Virus record (IMG/VR): IMGVR_UViG_3300031963_000950
Location: 1 to 23,312 of that record
Length of the DNA: 23,312 nucleotides
Source: a virus
Strand: one strand, 5' to 3'
The notes beneath the pieces are model-generated. The model saw only the letters and a list, made by a program, of their open reading frames with translations, was not told the DNA's origin and made no database searches. Both the position numbers and the translations under genes were made by a program. How positions within the stretch are numbered: the stretch's first letter is position 1; every line of letters begins with the position of its first letter. Below, piece after piece: positions 11,327 through 20,199 of the stretch.

Positions 11327-12501
11327 GGTAGGACTCTTAGGTCATCCCAGAATCCGCCACCGACCGTCATGGTTAGGATTCCCGCTGGAGCCGAAGCGCC
11401 CTGCGTTTCCGTAAACCATTGTGACCCACCGTCCAGGGACGGCGCCTGCACAAATGTGCGAGCGCCAGACTGCTGCACCACGAGATGATGCAGATGCCCC
11501 GCCAAGAGCAGCGAGCTGTCCCCAGTGCGCTGCAAGCCAAGTGCCTGTTTCGCCCACCACGTCAACGGATTGCCACGGAATTGATGACCGTGTGCCAGTC
11601 CGACGATGGTGCCGCAAACGTCCAGGGTCATGGTTAGATCATTCTTTGGGAACGCAAACTTCACATGGTCGTAATCAGGGTTTGCCCCTACGACCTCAGC
11701 CGCCTGCTCAAAGACCGCCACGTCATCATTGTCGCCAAACGTGGTGAAGGCTTTACCGCCCCTGCGATTCTCTCCGTGATTGCCTGGAATGGCGGCGACG
11801 ATTACCTGTGGCGCAAATCGCGCCCAGCTCGTGATCGCTTTTACGAGCAGGCGCCGTGCAACCGTGATCTGCTCGCGCCGATCCAGGTCAGTCTGAAATG
11901 CCTGCATGTCGTAGTGACCGTCGCAGCTCTCTACGACGTCTCCAAGCCCTACCACCACGAGCCTAGAGAGCGGACGCCCAGTCTTCACTAGCTCTTTCCA
12001 ACGGGCTTCCACCTCGTTGATCCCAGCCAAGAATCTGGCGACAATCCCAGCGGTCCCGCCGCCTTCGCCCTTTCCAAGCTGTAGGTCGCTGATTGCGACC
12101 AGCATTGCCAGCCCCTCTTCGCGGACCAACGGCTTGGAAAACTTATGTTTCTTAATTTCTTGCACGAGCCGTTCCAGATCCGCGTCTTGCGACACGGTGC
12201 GCTGAACGACTTTGCCCTTCCACTGTCGGTTGAGCTGACCTAGCGGATCGCCCCACACGTTGAACAACACTGGCTCAACGACCTGGAACTTGTCAGGGTC
12301 TAGCCCCCACACCTTCAGGATCGTGTCCCAGTTCGGCGCATTCTCCGCTGGGAGTGCGCCCGTAACGATGGTTCCCTCTTTGCCGTTCCAAGCAACGCCT
12401 GGTTCCCATCCCTGCGAATGGGTGCGCGACGGAGACTTTGGCTCTTCTAGCTCGTTTTGTACGGCGAGGATTTCCTCCATCGCCTTATCTAATTGACTCA
12501 T
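11311..12501 (-). CDS. Calcineurin-like metallophosphoesterase
   Basis: A 396-aa protein. I start it at the ATG at 12501, whose ATGA overlaps the upstream stop; a GTG at 12516 is an alternative. The five metal-site motifs of calcineurin-like phosphoesterases are present in order: ISDLQLGKG, GLGDVVE, GNHGE, GLAHGHQF and LAGHLHH. These enzymes hydrolyse phosphodiesters or phosphomonoesters with two metal ions. Phage members are often called DNA polymerase II small-subunit-like, but the substrate is rarely known. The first 110 residues are a non-catalytic region with no recognised domain. It lies just after the lysis genes, outside any clear pathway context. Confidence 0.75.
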   Translation of the reverse strand: MSQLDKAMEEILAVQNELEEPKSPSRTHSQGWEPGVAWNGKEGTIVTGALPAENAPNWDTILKVWGLDPDKFQVVEPVLFNVWGDPLGQLNRQWKGKVVQRTVSQDADLERLVQEIKKHKFSKPLVREEGLAMLVAISDLQLGKGEGGGTAGIVARFLAGINEVEARWKELVKTGRPLSRLVVVGLGDVVESCDGHYDMQAFQTDLDRREQITVARRLLVKAITSWARFAPQVIVAAIPGNHGENRRGGKAFTTFGDNDDVAVFEQAAEVVGANPDYDHVKFAFPKNDLTMTLDVCGTIVGLAHGHQFRGNPLTWWAKQALGLQRTGDSSLLLAGHLHHLVVQQSGARTFVQAPSLDGGSQWFTETQGASAPAGILTMTVGGGFWDDLRVLPCLTQ

Positions 12502-12740
12502 CGTGGGCATTTGCACTGCTGACGGCGGTGCCGATTCAGCGTGTGATCCTGCACTTCGTATTTGTATGCGACCCGAATCGCCTCGCTTAGCTGTCGCTTA
12601 CTACGCGTTTTGTCTGCAAGCGCAACATTGAGCGCACTTCGCTCTTCGTCATCCAGCGCGGCGAGCAGTAAGCCAACCGAACACGGCGGTCCCTTGCGGA
12701 CCTTACCTTGCGTTCCAAGCGCATCGTCCAATCTAGCCAT
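12498..12740 (-). CDS. Small HTH-like protein with C-terminal Cys pair (80 aa)
   Basis: Function unknown. The pattern PPCSVGLLLAALDDEERSAL, then SKRQLSEAIRVAYK and HTLNRHRRQQCKC looks like a small helix-turn-helix protein in which Arg-rich RHRR ends the recognition helix, with a CxC near the end. It could regulate late genes or bind phage DNA. The ATG follows GGGAGG. It lies between the holin and the metallophosphoesterase, after a short gap with a hairpin. Confidence 0.55.
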   Translation of the reverse strand: MARLDDALGTQGKVRKGPPCSVGLLLAALDDEERSALNVALADKTRSKRQLSEAIRVAYKYEVQDHTLNRHRRQQCKCPR

Positions 12741-12759
12741 GGTGTGCCTCCCTTTTTAC

Positions 12760-12788
12760 TCCCTGCAAGTGCAGGCACCATGATCATA
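12760..12788 (-). promoter_or_regulatory. Possible weak promoter and leader hairpin
   Basis: Minus strand TATGAT (12788-12783) resembles a -10 box but I see no -35. About ten bases later CCTGC-ACTT-GCAGG (12773-12760) forms a hairpin before GGGAGG. This loosely recalls the early leaders but has a different loop. Low confidence. Confidence 0.25.
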
Positions 12789-12797
12789 AGTATGCCG

Positions 12798-13058
12798 TTA
12801 CTTCTTTGCCGTCTTGTCTGTGGAGCTGCTGGTCACCCCGTAGGCGGTGTTGGCTGGGTCCAGGTACCGCTGAATGGTCTGGAGGAACGAAGCTAGTCCA
12901 GCGGAGAGGATTACCTTGAATCCGTCGCCAGTCAGGTCTAGCAGGGGGATGCCCATTCCCAAAGCCACCGCGATGGAGACCGTGAGGAACGTGCGCCCTG
13001 CGTCCAGCAGCGCCTCATCTACCGACGTGCGTGCGAAAAGATCTTTAAGCCAAGTCAT
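12798..13058 (-). CDS. r1t-type holin
   Basis: An 86-aa membrane protein. The order LLDAGRTFLTVSIAVALGM (first helix), LLDLTGDGFKVILSAGLASFLQ (second helix) and the ending YLDPANTAYG matches the r1t-type holins common in phages of Actinobacteria and Firmicutes. Holins gather in the cytoplasmic membrane and open at a set time, letting the endolysin reach the wall. The C-terminal tail is charged and cytoplasmic (STDKTAKK). It follows the C39-like peptidase gene with AAAGGAG just before the ATG. Confidence 0.75.
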   Translation of the reverse strand: MTWLKDLFARTSVDEALLDAGRTFLTVSIAVALGMGIPLLDLTGDGFKVILSAGLASFLQTIQRYLDPANTAYGVTSSSTDKTAKK

Positions 13059-13060
13059 GT

Positions 13061-13669
13061 CTACTCCTTTGCCGTGACGATTACGACGTGCTTGAACGCT
13101 GGTCCAGGCTTAGACGCAGCGATTTGTTTGAGCTGGTCTTCGGTCAGCTTGACGCCGAACTGCTCTTTGCCTTTGCCAGTGCGCGTGGGGCATGCCCACT
13201 GCCAACCCTCTACGGGGCAGAAAGCTGCGGCGGTCATGTGACCGTATCCAGCCTCTAGCACTTTCTTATCTTTCTTTGCCCAGTAGGAAGCCCAGTTGAC
13301 GTGCCACTTGCTGATCTCTACTCCAGCGGGATAGGCGGCTGGACCCTGTTGGACCCACACGATTAGACCAGCGCCAGCCTTTGCTGACTCAACAACGTCA
13401 TCCCATGAGTCTGCGTAGCGCGCCTTTCCGCCCATGTGCTTGACGGTCTTGATCAGATCTCCAAGGGAGCTGCCGTTATCCGACACGCCGTCGCGATCCA
13501 CTTGTCCCGTCGCAGCCTTCTTCGCGGCAATGCCGTCTGCTGCGCTGAACTGTTTGGTGTACTTCGTCGCATACGACAAGGCGCATGCTGCGGATGATGG
13601 ACCGCAATCGTCAAGCACGCCATTTTTTTCAATGTGATCTAGCTGTGACTTAATCTGGAGTTTAGGCAT
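13061..13669 (-). CDS. C39-like cysteine peptidase, candidate endolysin
   Basis: A 202-aa protein. The start at 13669 is chosen for AAGGAGG upstream and the 8-base overlap with the previous gene. DDCGPSSAACALSYA (Cys22) is the nucleophile region of Peptidase C39-like domains, and GYGHMTAAAF near residue 145 supplies the His; an Asp or Asn would complete the triad. Such domains form the catalytic part of many actinophage endolysins and cut peptide cross-links in peptidoglycan. There is no signal peptide, so export depends on a holin, encoded next. No separate cell-wall-binding domain is evident; the C-terminal 50 residues are basic and may help in binding. Confidence 0.7.
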   Translation of the reverse strand: MPKLQIKSQLDHIEKNGVLDDCGPSSAACALSYATKYTKQFSAADGIAAKKAATGQVDRDGVSDNGSSLGDLIKTVKHMGGKARYADSWDDVVESAKAGAGLIVWVQQGPAAYPAGVEISKWHVNWASYWAKKDKKVLEAGYGHMTAAAFCPVEGWQWACPTRTGKGKEQFGVKLTEDQLKQIAASKPGPAFKHVVIVTAKE

Positions 13670-13919
13670 CCCCAAGCTCCTCCTTGATGAAGACCGCAAG
13701 GGCACGTGCCGCCTGCTCAAAGCCAAGCGCAGCGGAAATCGGATGCCCCTCTGTTACGCCCTCTGCGTAGTAATTGCCATCGTCCGCGAGACGCCAGAGT
13801 GTGCCGCCGAAGGCGCTGTTGTTATCGTTCGGAACAAGCGCAACCCACTCACCAGGGGCGGTGTCTACGCGAGTCCAGCCCTGCTGGTGCAGCTCTTCAA
13901 TGTGATCCGCTGTAGTCAC
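13662..13919 (-). CDS. Hypothetical protein in lysis region (85 aa)
   Basis: Not recognised. The GTG at 13919 is preferred because GGAGGG is seven bases upstream; longer in-frame forms run through the 56-aa membrane gene. The product has a beta-rich middle (GEWVALVPNDNNSAFGGTLWRL) and an Ala-rich C-terminal helix with no membrane span. It lies between the small membrane protein and the endolysin, so a lysis-related role is possible. Confidence 0.55.
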   Translation of the reverse strand: MTTADHIEELHQQGWTRVDTAPGEWVALVPNDNNSAFGGTLWRLADDGNYYAEGVTEGHPISAALGFEQAARALAVFIKEELGDA

Positions 13920-13921
13920 GA

Positions 13922-14092
13922 TCATTCCCTCCATCTCAATGGTCCAGTAATTAGCCAGACGAATGTCAGCGCAAGAAAAAGCGCAGACATTGTTTCCTGT
14001 GTTCCCCCTGGGGGAAGCACGATAACTGCAAAGCCCAGCCCCAAAATGGTCCAGGCTCCACCGATCAGATCTAGAATAATATTCTTTAACAT
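13922..14092 (-). CDS. Small two-helix membrane protein, holin-like (56 aa)
   Basis: A short gene whose ATG overlaps the previous stop (TAATG). Two hydrophobic helices, about residues 8-27 (DLIGGAWTILGLGFAVIVL) and 36-51 (SALFLALTFVWLITG), are linked by PPGGTQE, with a charged end RWRE. Size, topology and place among lysis genes fit a class II holin or antiholin. It would be the second or third holin-like protein of this cassette; which one sets lysis timing cannot be told from sequence. Confidence 0.6.
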   Translation of the reverse strand: MLKNIILDLIGGAWTILGLGFAVIVLPPGGTQETMSALFLALTFVWLITGPLRWRE

Positions 14093-15231
14093 TAGCGGCG
14101 CACCTTTCTGCTACGCGCACCCATCTCGCCGCCTCCAGCGCCACCACCTCCACCGTTGTTGTTGCTTGGCTGTCGCGCAGCGTTTGCCGCCGCTGCTGCA
14201 ACACTTGCAACTTGACTGGAGATAATTGCGACTGCTACGGGTTGCGCTTCTTCACGTTCAGTTTCGTCAAGGTCTTTGCCAAGCTCAGTAATCGCAGCAA
14301 TGTCAGAAATAAAATCTGCTGCGGCTGCAACGGCTGCTCCAGCAACTTCAGCAATCGCTTCAGCTACAGGCGGCAAATCGGGCTGCTCTGGCTCAGGAGT
14401 AGGAATAGGACTGGTATCAGGAGATACGGAAGGAGATGGCGAAGGCGTTTCTGGTGCAGGCGTCTCCGTTGGAGCGGGAGACGGGGCGGGAGAATTCGTG
14501 GGTCCAGGAGTTGGCGTTGGTTCAATGCTCACCTCTGGGCTTGGCGTTGGCTGAGGCGTGGGGTCTGGTGTCAGTTCAGGGGTAGGCGTAGGCTCTGGAG
14601 TTGGCTCAGGGCTAGGAGTAGGCTCTGGGCTAGGCTCCACGGTCGGTTCAGGCGTAGGAGGCTCTGTAGGCGACGGAGACGGCTCCTGGGTCGGATCTGG
14701 CGTAGGAGTCGCGGTTGGCTCAGGAGACGCCGTAGGGGACGGCGTAGGGCTACCTACGACCCAGGTCGTATTGTTGACTTGCAAGAAGCCCGATCCGCAG
14801 CAGGAGTCAGTGCTTAGGACGCGGAATCCAAAGATCCCGCCTGCGGTGACGTAGACGGATTGACTGCCGCTCTGTTGCAGCGGGTTGTACCCAGCCTGGT
14901 CCCAGATCGCTAGATCAATCCAGCTCTCATCAAGAAGCATCTGCGCGCGGTCGTAGAACGCACCGTCAGTAGTCCAATACGCCCAGTCAAAAGATACCGT
15001 CTCGCCAACGGATGAATCTGTTGTTAGTCCCGTCACAGTATTTTGCCACGGGTACCCAGGTCCAGCGTTGTTGCTACCTTCAATCAGGATTGTGCCATCG
15101 CTTAGCGTAATCGTGCCGTTGGAATCAATCTGCTGATCCCACGCATCGGCACTGTCAAGCGCGTAGGCGCTCGCAGCGAACGGCAACAGAGTTGCCAGTG
15201 TCAGCAGGAACGCAAGTGCGCGTTGACTCAC
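14092..15231 (-). CDS. Secreted protein with long Pro/Thr-rich stalk (379 aa)
   Basis: Function unknown. Residues 1-23 form a signal peptide ([19 protein letters not shown]). Residues about 25-160 are a beta-rich globular domain with Trp and a CC pair. Residues 161-288 (bases 14368-14751) are a PT/PE/PS-rich stretch typical of extended wall-spanning stalks. Then come Ala-rich hydrophobic helices ([13 protein letters not shown], then [19 protein letters not shown]) and a Gly-rich, basic tail (GARSRKVRR). The GTG overlaps the upstream stop (GTGA). The layout suggests a protein exported across the membrane, with its head presented through the thick wall. It could take part in lysis, bind sugars or alter the surface of the infected cell. 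No catalytic motif seen. Confidence 0.65.
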   Translation of the reverse strand: MSQRALAFLLTLATLLPFAASAYALDSADAWDQQIDSNGTITLSDGTILIEGSNNAGPGYPWQNTVTGLTTDSSVGETVSFDWAYWTTDGAFYDRAQMLLDESWIDLAIWDQAGYNPLQQSGSQSVYVTAGGIFGFRVLSTDSCCGSGFLQVNNTTWVVGSPTPSPTASPEPTATPTPDPTQEPSPSPTEPPTPEPTVEPSPEPTPSPEPTPEPTPTPELTPDPTPQPTPSPEVSIEPTPTPGPTNSPAPSPAPTETPAPETPSPSPSVSPDTSPIPTPEPEQPDLPPVAEAIAEVAGAAVAAAADFISDIAAITELGKDLDETEREEAQPVAVAIISSQVASVAAAAANAARQPSNNNGGGGGAGGGEMGARSRKVRR

Positions 15232-15410
15232 TTACCGTTAGACAGCCAAGCGGTTAGACCTCCCAGTCCACTTAGTCCAAGCAACGCAATCACAAACTTA
15301 GCTAAACGATAGGCGCCACGGGTCTCTGCCATCTCAACGCGCACGCAGGCAAGATCGGATTCAATCCGATCAAGCCGCTCTAGGATCGCGTCAACTTGAC
15401 TCTTAGTCAT
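15228..15410 (-). CDS. XhlA-like coiled-coil membrane protein (60 aa)
   Basis: A short N-terminal coiled coil ([19 protein letters not shown]) is followed by one membrane helix ([18 protein letters not shown]) and a short basic end. This is the plan of XhlA-like proteins, which work beside holins in some phages of Gram-positive bacteria. It opens the lysis region and overlaps both neighbours by ATGA and GTGA. Baseplate or tail-membrane contact is another possibility. Confidence 0.6.
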   Translation of the reverse strand: MTKSQVDAILERLDRIESDLACVRVEMAETRGAYRLAKFVIALLGLSGLGGLTAWLSNGK

Positions 15411-15646
15411 TCAGGATCAGCGGGAGTTTCAGGCTCCGCTGGAACTTCTGGCTCTTCGGAGATCACAGGGTCAACCCAGCCTGCGCGCACGACAAGCGCG
15501 GTGCCGTCAAAGAGATACTTCGCCGTTCGGAAGATCTCCCAATCGGATGGAATCTCTGCCGCTGGAATCTCTGTTCCGCCAGCGAACTCCTCGCCCCAAG
15601 TGGTGATCTCGTTGTGTTCGTCTCGTGCAACAAGTAGTTTTGCCAT
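15407..15646 (-). CDS. Small acidic tail-associated protein (79 aa)
   Basis: Function not recognised. It follows the fibre-like gene by about ten bases with GGAG upstream. The N-terminal 55 residues are mixed; the end is acidic and Pro-rich ([16 protein letters not shown]). Small proteins in this place are sometimes fibre chaperones or minor tail parts. ATGA couples it to the XhlA-like gene. Confidence 0.6.
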   Translation of the reverse strand: MAKLLVARDEHNEITTWGEEFAGGTEIPAAEIPSDWEIFRTAKYLFDGTALVVRAGWVDPVISEEPEVPAEPETPADPE

Positions 15647-15655
15647 ATTCGCTCC

Positions 15656-17449
15656 TTATGCCATCTCAATGATTTTCAACGAGAACTTCGCCGTTCCAGC
15701 ATCACCGTCAACTGGAATTGTATAACTTGTCGCGATCGCGTTGCGACTGAACACGCCAATCAGTGGTTCATTCGGTGGAACATATAGCGGGAAGTCTCCT
15801 CCTGTGAAGAACTGCTGAGGCGTTGTACTGTTTACCCACGGCGAGCCGATGAACTGCGAGAACGGGAAGCCAGAGGCTGTCACAAGTGTCACTGGTCGCC
15901 AACGGTCGCTTTGGTTTTCGTCAAAGAATACGAGCCTTCCTTTTGCATACGCAGGCAGAAGTGTCGCTTCAACAATGTTGTTCGCAAACGAGTTTGTGAC
16001 GATTGACGAGCCGAGTGTGGTAGACTGATAAAGGTGATGCGTTGCAGAGCCATCGCCTGCAAAGCCCATAAGCGGTTGTCCGTTGCTAACCCCCGCTCTG
16101 CGGAACATATGCGCGCGAGGCTGATAGAATGCACCAGCGGTTCCCATACGAAAGATTGCTTGAGTCTTTTGTGTGTCTGAACTGCTAGTGGCATAGAGTC
16201 GCGTGGTCTGATCCCAATACATCTTGTTGTAAAAACGCTCCTCGCCAGCGAGAATCGTTCCCGAAGTTTGTCGTGATTGGAAGAGCACAGTGCCTGCTGT
16301 TCTATCAAGCCCCAAAATCATATTGGCAGCGGATGTGTAGCCGTCTAGCACAGACACTCTGGTGTTCAGCACAATCGCGGTGCACGCAGAGTCCCACCAA
16401 CCATTGAAAATGGGCTGGATTGGGGCTGATGTCGTGGTGTTTCCCTTTTGGAATCCCGCCCAACCGTATGAAGTTGTTGCGGTTGAAACTGCGCTAATGC
16501 TTGCGCTCCCTACCTCGTAGGCGATGCGGTGGAACGACACGGTGCTACCAGTAGCCGTAACGCTCGTTCCCCAAGCGTAAATCGTGCCGTTGCCTGCGGC
16601 AACTGGTGGAACATAAAGAGCAAAGTTTACGCCGCCTCTGCTGGTTGCTGACGAAACGAAGAACGGAGCCGTGTAGACAGACCCGCTGACATCGTTTACG
16701 ACATAGACCAGTGATGTTCCAGCACTATCGGCATTGTAAGAATCCCACGAGTAGTGAATCCCGATAGAAGAAACATAGGCATAGTTGCCTTGATAGAACG
16801 GTCTGGTGTTATAACTTGATGCGTCTGTCTTGGCATTCCAAATCGTCGCGTTCCACATATTGGAAGCAAGCGTGTTGTTGTATTTTCTAAGGGTGATCGT
16901 GCGATTGCCAGAAGTAGTTAGTGCAACATCTTCCGAGTAGTGCATCGCGGTACCAGAAGCGAAACCATAACCCATTGTTTCAACAAACTGCAAAGTTCCG
17001 CCAACGGCGAGTGTATTCGTTGTACTTGCGGCAAGTACCGCTGAGTTTAGATTGAATCTATAAATATCGCGACCGCCAGTAGCTTGCACATAACTGACCG
17101 CGTATAGTTCGGTGCCACCACCACTTACACCCCACGAAGCCCTGACTCCAGCCGCGTAGGTTGTTGATGTGACAGTGCCAGCCGTCCATACAACATCAAC
17201 AACAGTTCCGCTGAGCGCGCCTGCGCCTGCCAGCGTCGTAAACGCCGCGCCGCCTGCGCCATCTGCCGCGAGCACCTGACCATTGGTTGCGCCTGTGGAC
17301 TTAAGGTATGAACCTTCAATCTTCGCGCCAGCATCTGCGCTGCCGCTATGCACATGCGAAGTCGTTGCATCAAGCACATCGCTGCGAAGATTATTGTATT
17401 GCGACGCAAGTGCGACGCTACCAGCTGTTACGGTACCGCTATTAGGCAT
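15656..17449 (-). CDS. Tail fibre-like protein (597 aa)
   Basis: Probable receptor-binding or baseplate fibre protein. The N-terminus (GTVTAGSVALASQYNNLRSDVLD, then HVHSGSADAG) has the look of a virion-attachment region of phage fibres. The remainder is Ser/Thr/Gly/Tyr-rich beta sequence without charged clusters, typical of trimeric fibre shafts or sugar-binding heads. No endosialidase-like catalytic motif or intramolecular chaperone was recognised. GAGG precedes the ATG. The gene follows the hub and carbohydrate-binding-like genes, the usual place for host recognition. The family is inferred from composition and position. Confidence 0.6.
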   Translation of the reverse strand: MPNSGTVTAGSVALASQYNNLRSDVLDATTSHVHSGSADAGAKIEGSYLKSTGATNGQVLAADGAGGAAFTTLAGAGALSGTVVDVVWTAGTVTSTTYAAGVRASWGVSGGGTELYAVSYVQATGGRDIYRFNLNSAVLAASTTNTLAVGGTLQFVETMGYGFASGTAMHYSEDVALTTSGNRTITLRKYNNTLASNMWNATIWNAKTDASSYNTRPFYQGNYAYVSSIGIHYSWDSYNADSAGTSLVYVVNDVSGSVYTAPFFVSSATSRGGVNFALYVPPVAAGNGTIYAWGTSVTATGSTVSFHRIAYEVGSASISAVSTATTSYGWAGFQKGNTTTSAPIQPIFNGWWDSACTAIVLNTRVSVLDGYTSAANMILGLDRTAGTVLFQSRQTSGTILAGEERFYNKMYWDQTTRLYATSSSDTQKTQAIFRMGTAGAFYQPRAHMFRRAGVSNGQPLMGFAGDGSATHHLYQSTTLGSSIVTNSFANNIVEATLLPAYAKGRLVFFDENQSDRWRPVTLVTASGFPFSQFIGSPWVNSTTPQQFFTGGDFPLYVPPNEPLIGVFSRNAIATSYTIPVDGDAGTAKFSLKIIEMA

Positions 17450-17463
17450 GTTCCCTCATCCTC

Positions 17464-18393
17464 CTATGCAGTTGTGGTGAGCGCCCAGCTTACCGTGAGT
17501 AGGCTGTTCGGCTCTTTATAGATGCCGCTACCAGCTGCGTATCCAGTGATAGCGAGTAGATTGCTAGATCCGTCAAATAGTCCAAGCACATAGAATGTTT
17601 CGCCGATTGCGTCTGCCAATTGCCATGTGCTTGTTGATGTGACCGTGCGCGTTGATCGCGTGCTTGTCGTAGCCTTCGTGTCGTAGATTGCAGGCACGTT
17701 GGTAGCCGCGCTGGTCGTATCCAGGTTCCCGTTCACTACGAAGGCATTGTCAATGTAGGCAGTGGCGGTACCAGCGGTACCAGCCACGAGCTGGAAGCCG
17801 ATCCCCGTGGTGTCGTTCCACGATGGTCCACCAGCGGTGACGTTGAAGCTGCTGATCGGCACGCGGCAGACTGCCCAGGTTGCGTCAGCGAATGTGACGC
17901 CTGCGGCGGTCTCTAGGTCCGCGACGGTGATGCCGTAGTAGGAGGATGCGTTTCCTGCGCTGAAGATGCGCAGCTGGGACGCGCTCTTGTTCACGCGGCT
18001 GACCGTCGTAAAGCGCAGTGACAGCTCAATGGATGAGCCGCTTACCACGGTAGAGCTGCTGATCGTGCTCGCGTCGTAGACATACTGCGTGCCAGAAGGT
18101 GCAGCCTCAATCTTGAAGGCGCCAACCCCTTGTCGGTAGATGCCAGAGTCAACGGTCGCGGTTCCCGTAAATCCCGTCGTAGAGTCAAAGTCATAGATCC
18201 TGGTGCCGCCGCTGCTGCTCTTAATGCTGCTAACGGTCAGAGTCCCAGCCTCACCAGCGAGCGCGGCTGCGAGCCGCTCAGCTCCAACAAGCGTGAACGT
18301 GTTGGACTGTTGACTGCGAAGGATCGTGCCATCTGGTCGGTGCAGCGTTGCTGTTACGAGACCAGTTGGCTTCGTCAAATAGCTTTCAAACAT
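17464..18393 (-). CDS. Tail protein with possible carbohydrate-binding domain (309 aa)
   Basis: The ATG at 18393 (MFESYL) is chosen because GGGGA sits just upstream and the preceding stop is one base away; an earlier in-frame start would lie inside the hub gene. A short N-terminal part is followed by a beta-sandwich-like region (residues about 60-225, starting near TRIYDFDSTTGFTG and ending near TATAYIDNAFVV). This is laid out like CBM4/9-type jelly-roll modules that bind glycans. The C-terminus is another small beta domain. Likely a minor tail or adhesin part that touches the cell envelope. Function inferred from pattern and position. Confidence 0.5.
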   Translation of the reverse strand: MFESYLTKPTGLVTATLHRPDGTILRSQQSNTFTLVGAERLAAALAGEAGTLTVSSIKSSSGGTRIYDFDSTTGFTGTATVDSGIYRQGVGAFKIEAAPSGTQYVYDASTISSSTVVSGSSIELSLRFTTVSRVNKSASQLRIFSAGNASSYYGITVADLETAAGVTFADATWAVCRVPISSFNVTAGGPSWNDTTGIGFQLVAGTAGTATAYIDNAFVVNGNLDTTSAATNVPAIYDTKATTSTRSTRTVTSTSTWQLADAIGETFYVLGLFDGSSNLLAITGYAAGSGIYKEPNSLLTVSWALTTTA

Positions 18394-18394
18394 T

Positions 18395-20191
18395 CTATCC
18401 CCACACTTGCTGGTCCCAATATCCAGTTTCCCAGACAAGGGCTTGAGTTACGCTTGTTGTAATTGTATCTGAAACTGCGCCAACTTCGTTTCCAATTCTT
18501 GTGGGATCGGGCAGTGGACCCCAAAAGGTGTTGCTATCCCAGGTAAGCTCTGACTCGCCAACTCCAGCTGGCGCCCAATACCACGGTCCAACTGGCTCTC
18601 CCAGCGTGATTGAGTCGGTGACTCCGCCGATAAGATCTGTGACCAACACGGATGTTGGACCAGGCAAAGACGGAAGACCGTCAATGCTGCACTGGTATCC
18701 GTTTTGCGCGTTGAAGCTCCAGTTGATTGTTGCGACTTGCTGTAGGTAGGTTGCATTCTTTTCCGAATCAAGCACCGCAAACACTTCACCAGCCTTGATA
18801 GGCACGCCTGGAGCAGACGGGATCGCCACGCGTACTCTTCGCACGCTTCTGAAGTACAGAAGATCAAGCGCGCGCTGGTATGCCTCGTCTACGCTTGGCA
18901 AATACGGATCGCTGATCGTCTGCTCTAGGATCTGTCCAAGGAGATCCTGACCGTCGCCATCGTCCGCCTGCACCGCATAGGGGCTGGAGAGACGGGCTGG
19001 TTTGCCAACGAGCGTGAACGTGCGCACATAGACTGGCACGCTGTTCATGTTTCGGAACGTGATCTCGCCACGGTTCCCATCGCCCGTCGCAGTGCCGCCC
19101 AGGGTCATGTCGTAGTAAAGCTTGTTATCAAGCGTGAGACGTGCGGCTGGTGTTCCAGCCTCCATCGTGACCGCACTTCCAGATCCATCGCTTGCGGCGT
19201 TTGCCACTGCACTGGATGGGTTAGCGGTGCCGCTCGCCCAGCTTACTGGCGTGTATTCAACCCAGCGAGTCTGATCCTGTGCGTTCAGAGAGATCGTGAC
19301 CTGACCAGGAATGTAGTACGTCCCTACCGATCCAGTCGCCTCAATTGCGGCTGGGATCTTGATAGGCGTAGTGACTTGCCAAACCGTCTCATCGCTTACT
19401 GCGCTCGCGCGATCCTCGTATGCAAGCGTGACGCGATTGATTGCCTGTGAAGTATTCCTGGTGATCGCGATATCAAATGGGAAGGTGTCTTTATTGAGCG
19501 TGATCAGCGGCGTCTGAAGCTCAGCCTCTCGTGTCGCATTGTCAACGAATACCAGCGTGCCGCCATCGTTGACGTAGATGCGTCCGCCCTCTGCAAGCGC
19601 AAGAAGTCCAAGCTCATCCGCTAGTCGCCCACCAACCGCAGCGGCAAACTGCGCTGTTCCGAACGCCGTCCCCTGGGTTGCATATGCGGCTGTTCCAAGA
19701 CCAGCCTTCTCAGCGAGACTTCCGAACACCGACGTCATGCCAGTGTTTGCAGTCGGACCGTAGAAGGTAGGAATGTTTGCGAAGCGGCTGGAGATATCCG
19801 TTAGGCGCAGCGTCGCAACGCGTCCCTGCTCCAGCGGCTCAAGCTCGCGCACCACAAAGACGCCGATCTGTCTAAAGTTTTCCTGACCAGCGTAGTAGTA
19901 GCCAAGAGAGACCTTGGCTCGCACGTCCAGGAAGGCGCCCTGAATGTAGGGATAAATTGGCGACTGCGTATTCTCAGCGGTAAAGCGATTGTCAAGATTG
20001 TCCAGCGTGAAGTTTGCTTCCGCTGGTTGCAGTGATCCAGTATCCTGATCAATGCTCTCAATGCCTGTAGCCTCTAGTACATATGACGTTTCGTCAACGT
20101 ACTCAGATCCGTCCCATGCAATCTCAAGCTTAAGGATAGGTCGCTGCTGTTTGTCTCCTATGGCGGCGACTAGATTTGCACTAAGTGTCAT
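18395..20191 (-). CDS. Tail hub-like minor tail protein (598 aa)
   Basis: Probable baseplate hub (tail-associated protein). The N-terminal 330 residues (FRQIGVFVVRELEPLEQGRVATLRLTD, then domains with alternating beta strands) resemble the large hub proteins that follow the Dit-like gene in siphophages and form the ring closing the tail tube. The region around residue 430-500 (QTISDPYLPSVDEAYQRALDLLYFR) resembles the domain linking the hub to further fibres. No peptidase or lysozyme motif was seen. GGAGG precedes the ATG. Gene order (tape measure, Dit-like, hub) supports the call. Confidence 0.65.
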   Translation of the reverse strand: MTLSANLVAAIGDKQQRPILKLEIAWDGSEYVDETSYVLEATGIESIDQDTGSLQPAEANFTLDNLDNRFTAENTQSPIYPYIQGAFLDVRAKVSLGYYYAGQENFRQIGVFVVRELEPLEQGRVATLRLTDISSRFANIPTFYGPTANTGMTSVFGSLAEKAGLGTAAYATQGTAFGTAQFAAAVGGRLADELGLLALAEGGRIYVNDGGTLVFVDNATREAELQTPLITLNKDTFPFDIAITRNTSQAINRVTLAYEDRASAVSDETVWQVTTPIKIPAAIEATGSVGTYYIPGQVTISLNAQDQTRWVEYTPVSWASGTANPSSAVANAASDGSGSAVTMEAGTPAARLTLDNKLYYDMTLGGTATGDGNRGEITFRNMNSVPVYVRTFTLVGKPARLSSPYAVQADDGDGQDLLGQILEQTISDPYLPSVDEAYQRALDLLYFRSVRRVRVAIPSAPGVPIKAGEVFAVLDSEKNATYLQQVATINWSFNAQNGYQCSIDGLPSLPGPTSVLVTDLIGGVTDSITLGEPVGPWYWAPAGVGESELTWDSNTFWGPLPDPTRIGNEVGAVSDTITTSVTQALVWETGYWDQQVWG

Positions 20192-20199
20192 GTCGCCTC

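Noticed and set aside
13920-14210. Longer N-terminus of the 85-aa lysis-region gene
   Set aside because: That stretch is the 56-aa two-helix membrane gene in another frame, with start-stop overlap to its neighbour.
14368-14751. Periodic repeat that might be a CRISPR array or tandem DNA repeat
   Set aside because: The period is loose and follows Pro-Thr/Pro-Glu codons; there are no fixed repeats with unique spacers.
14212-14817. Arg- and Gly-rich plus-strand frames opposite the stalked secreted protein
   Set aside because: They are shadows of the PT/PE-rich codons on the other strand and lack start signals.
17771-17785. Fourth GTAC palindrome
   Set aside because: The two GTAC units are five bases apart, not four, and lie inside a tail gene without promoter motifs.
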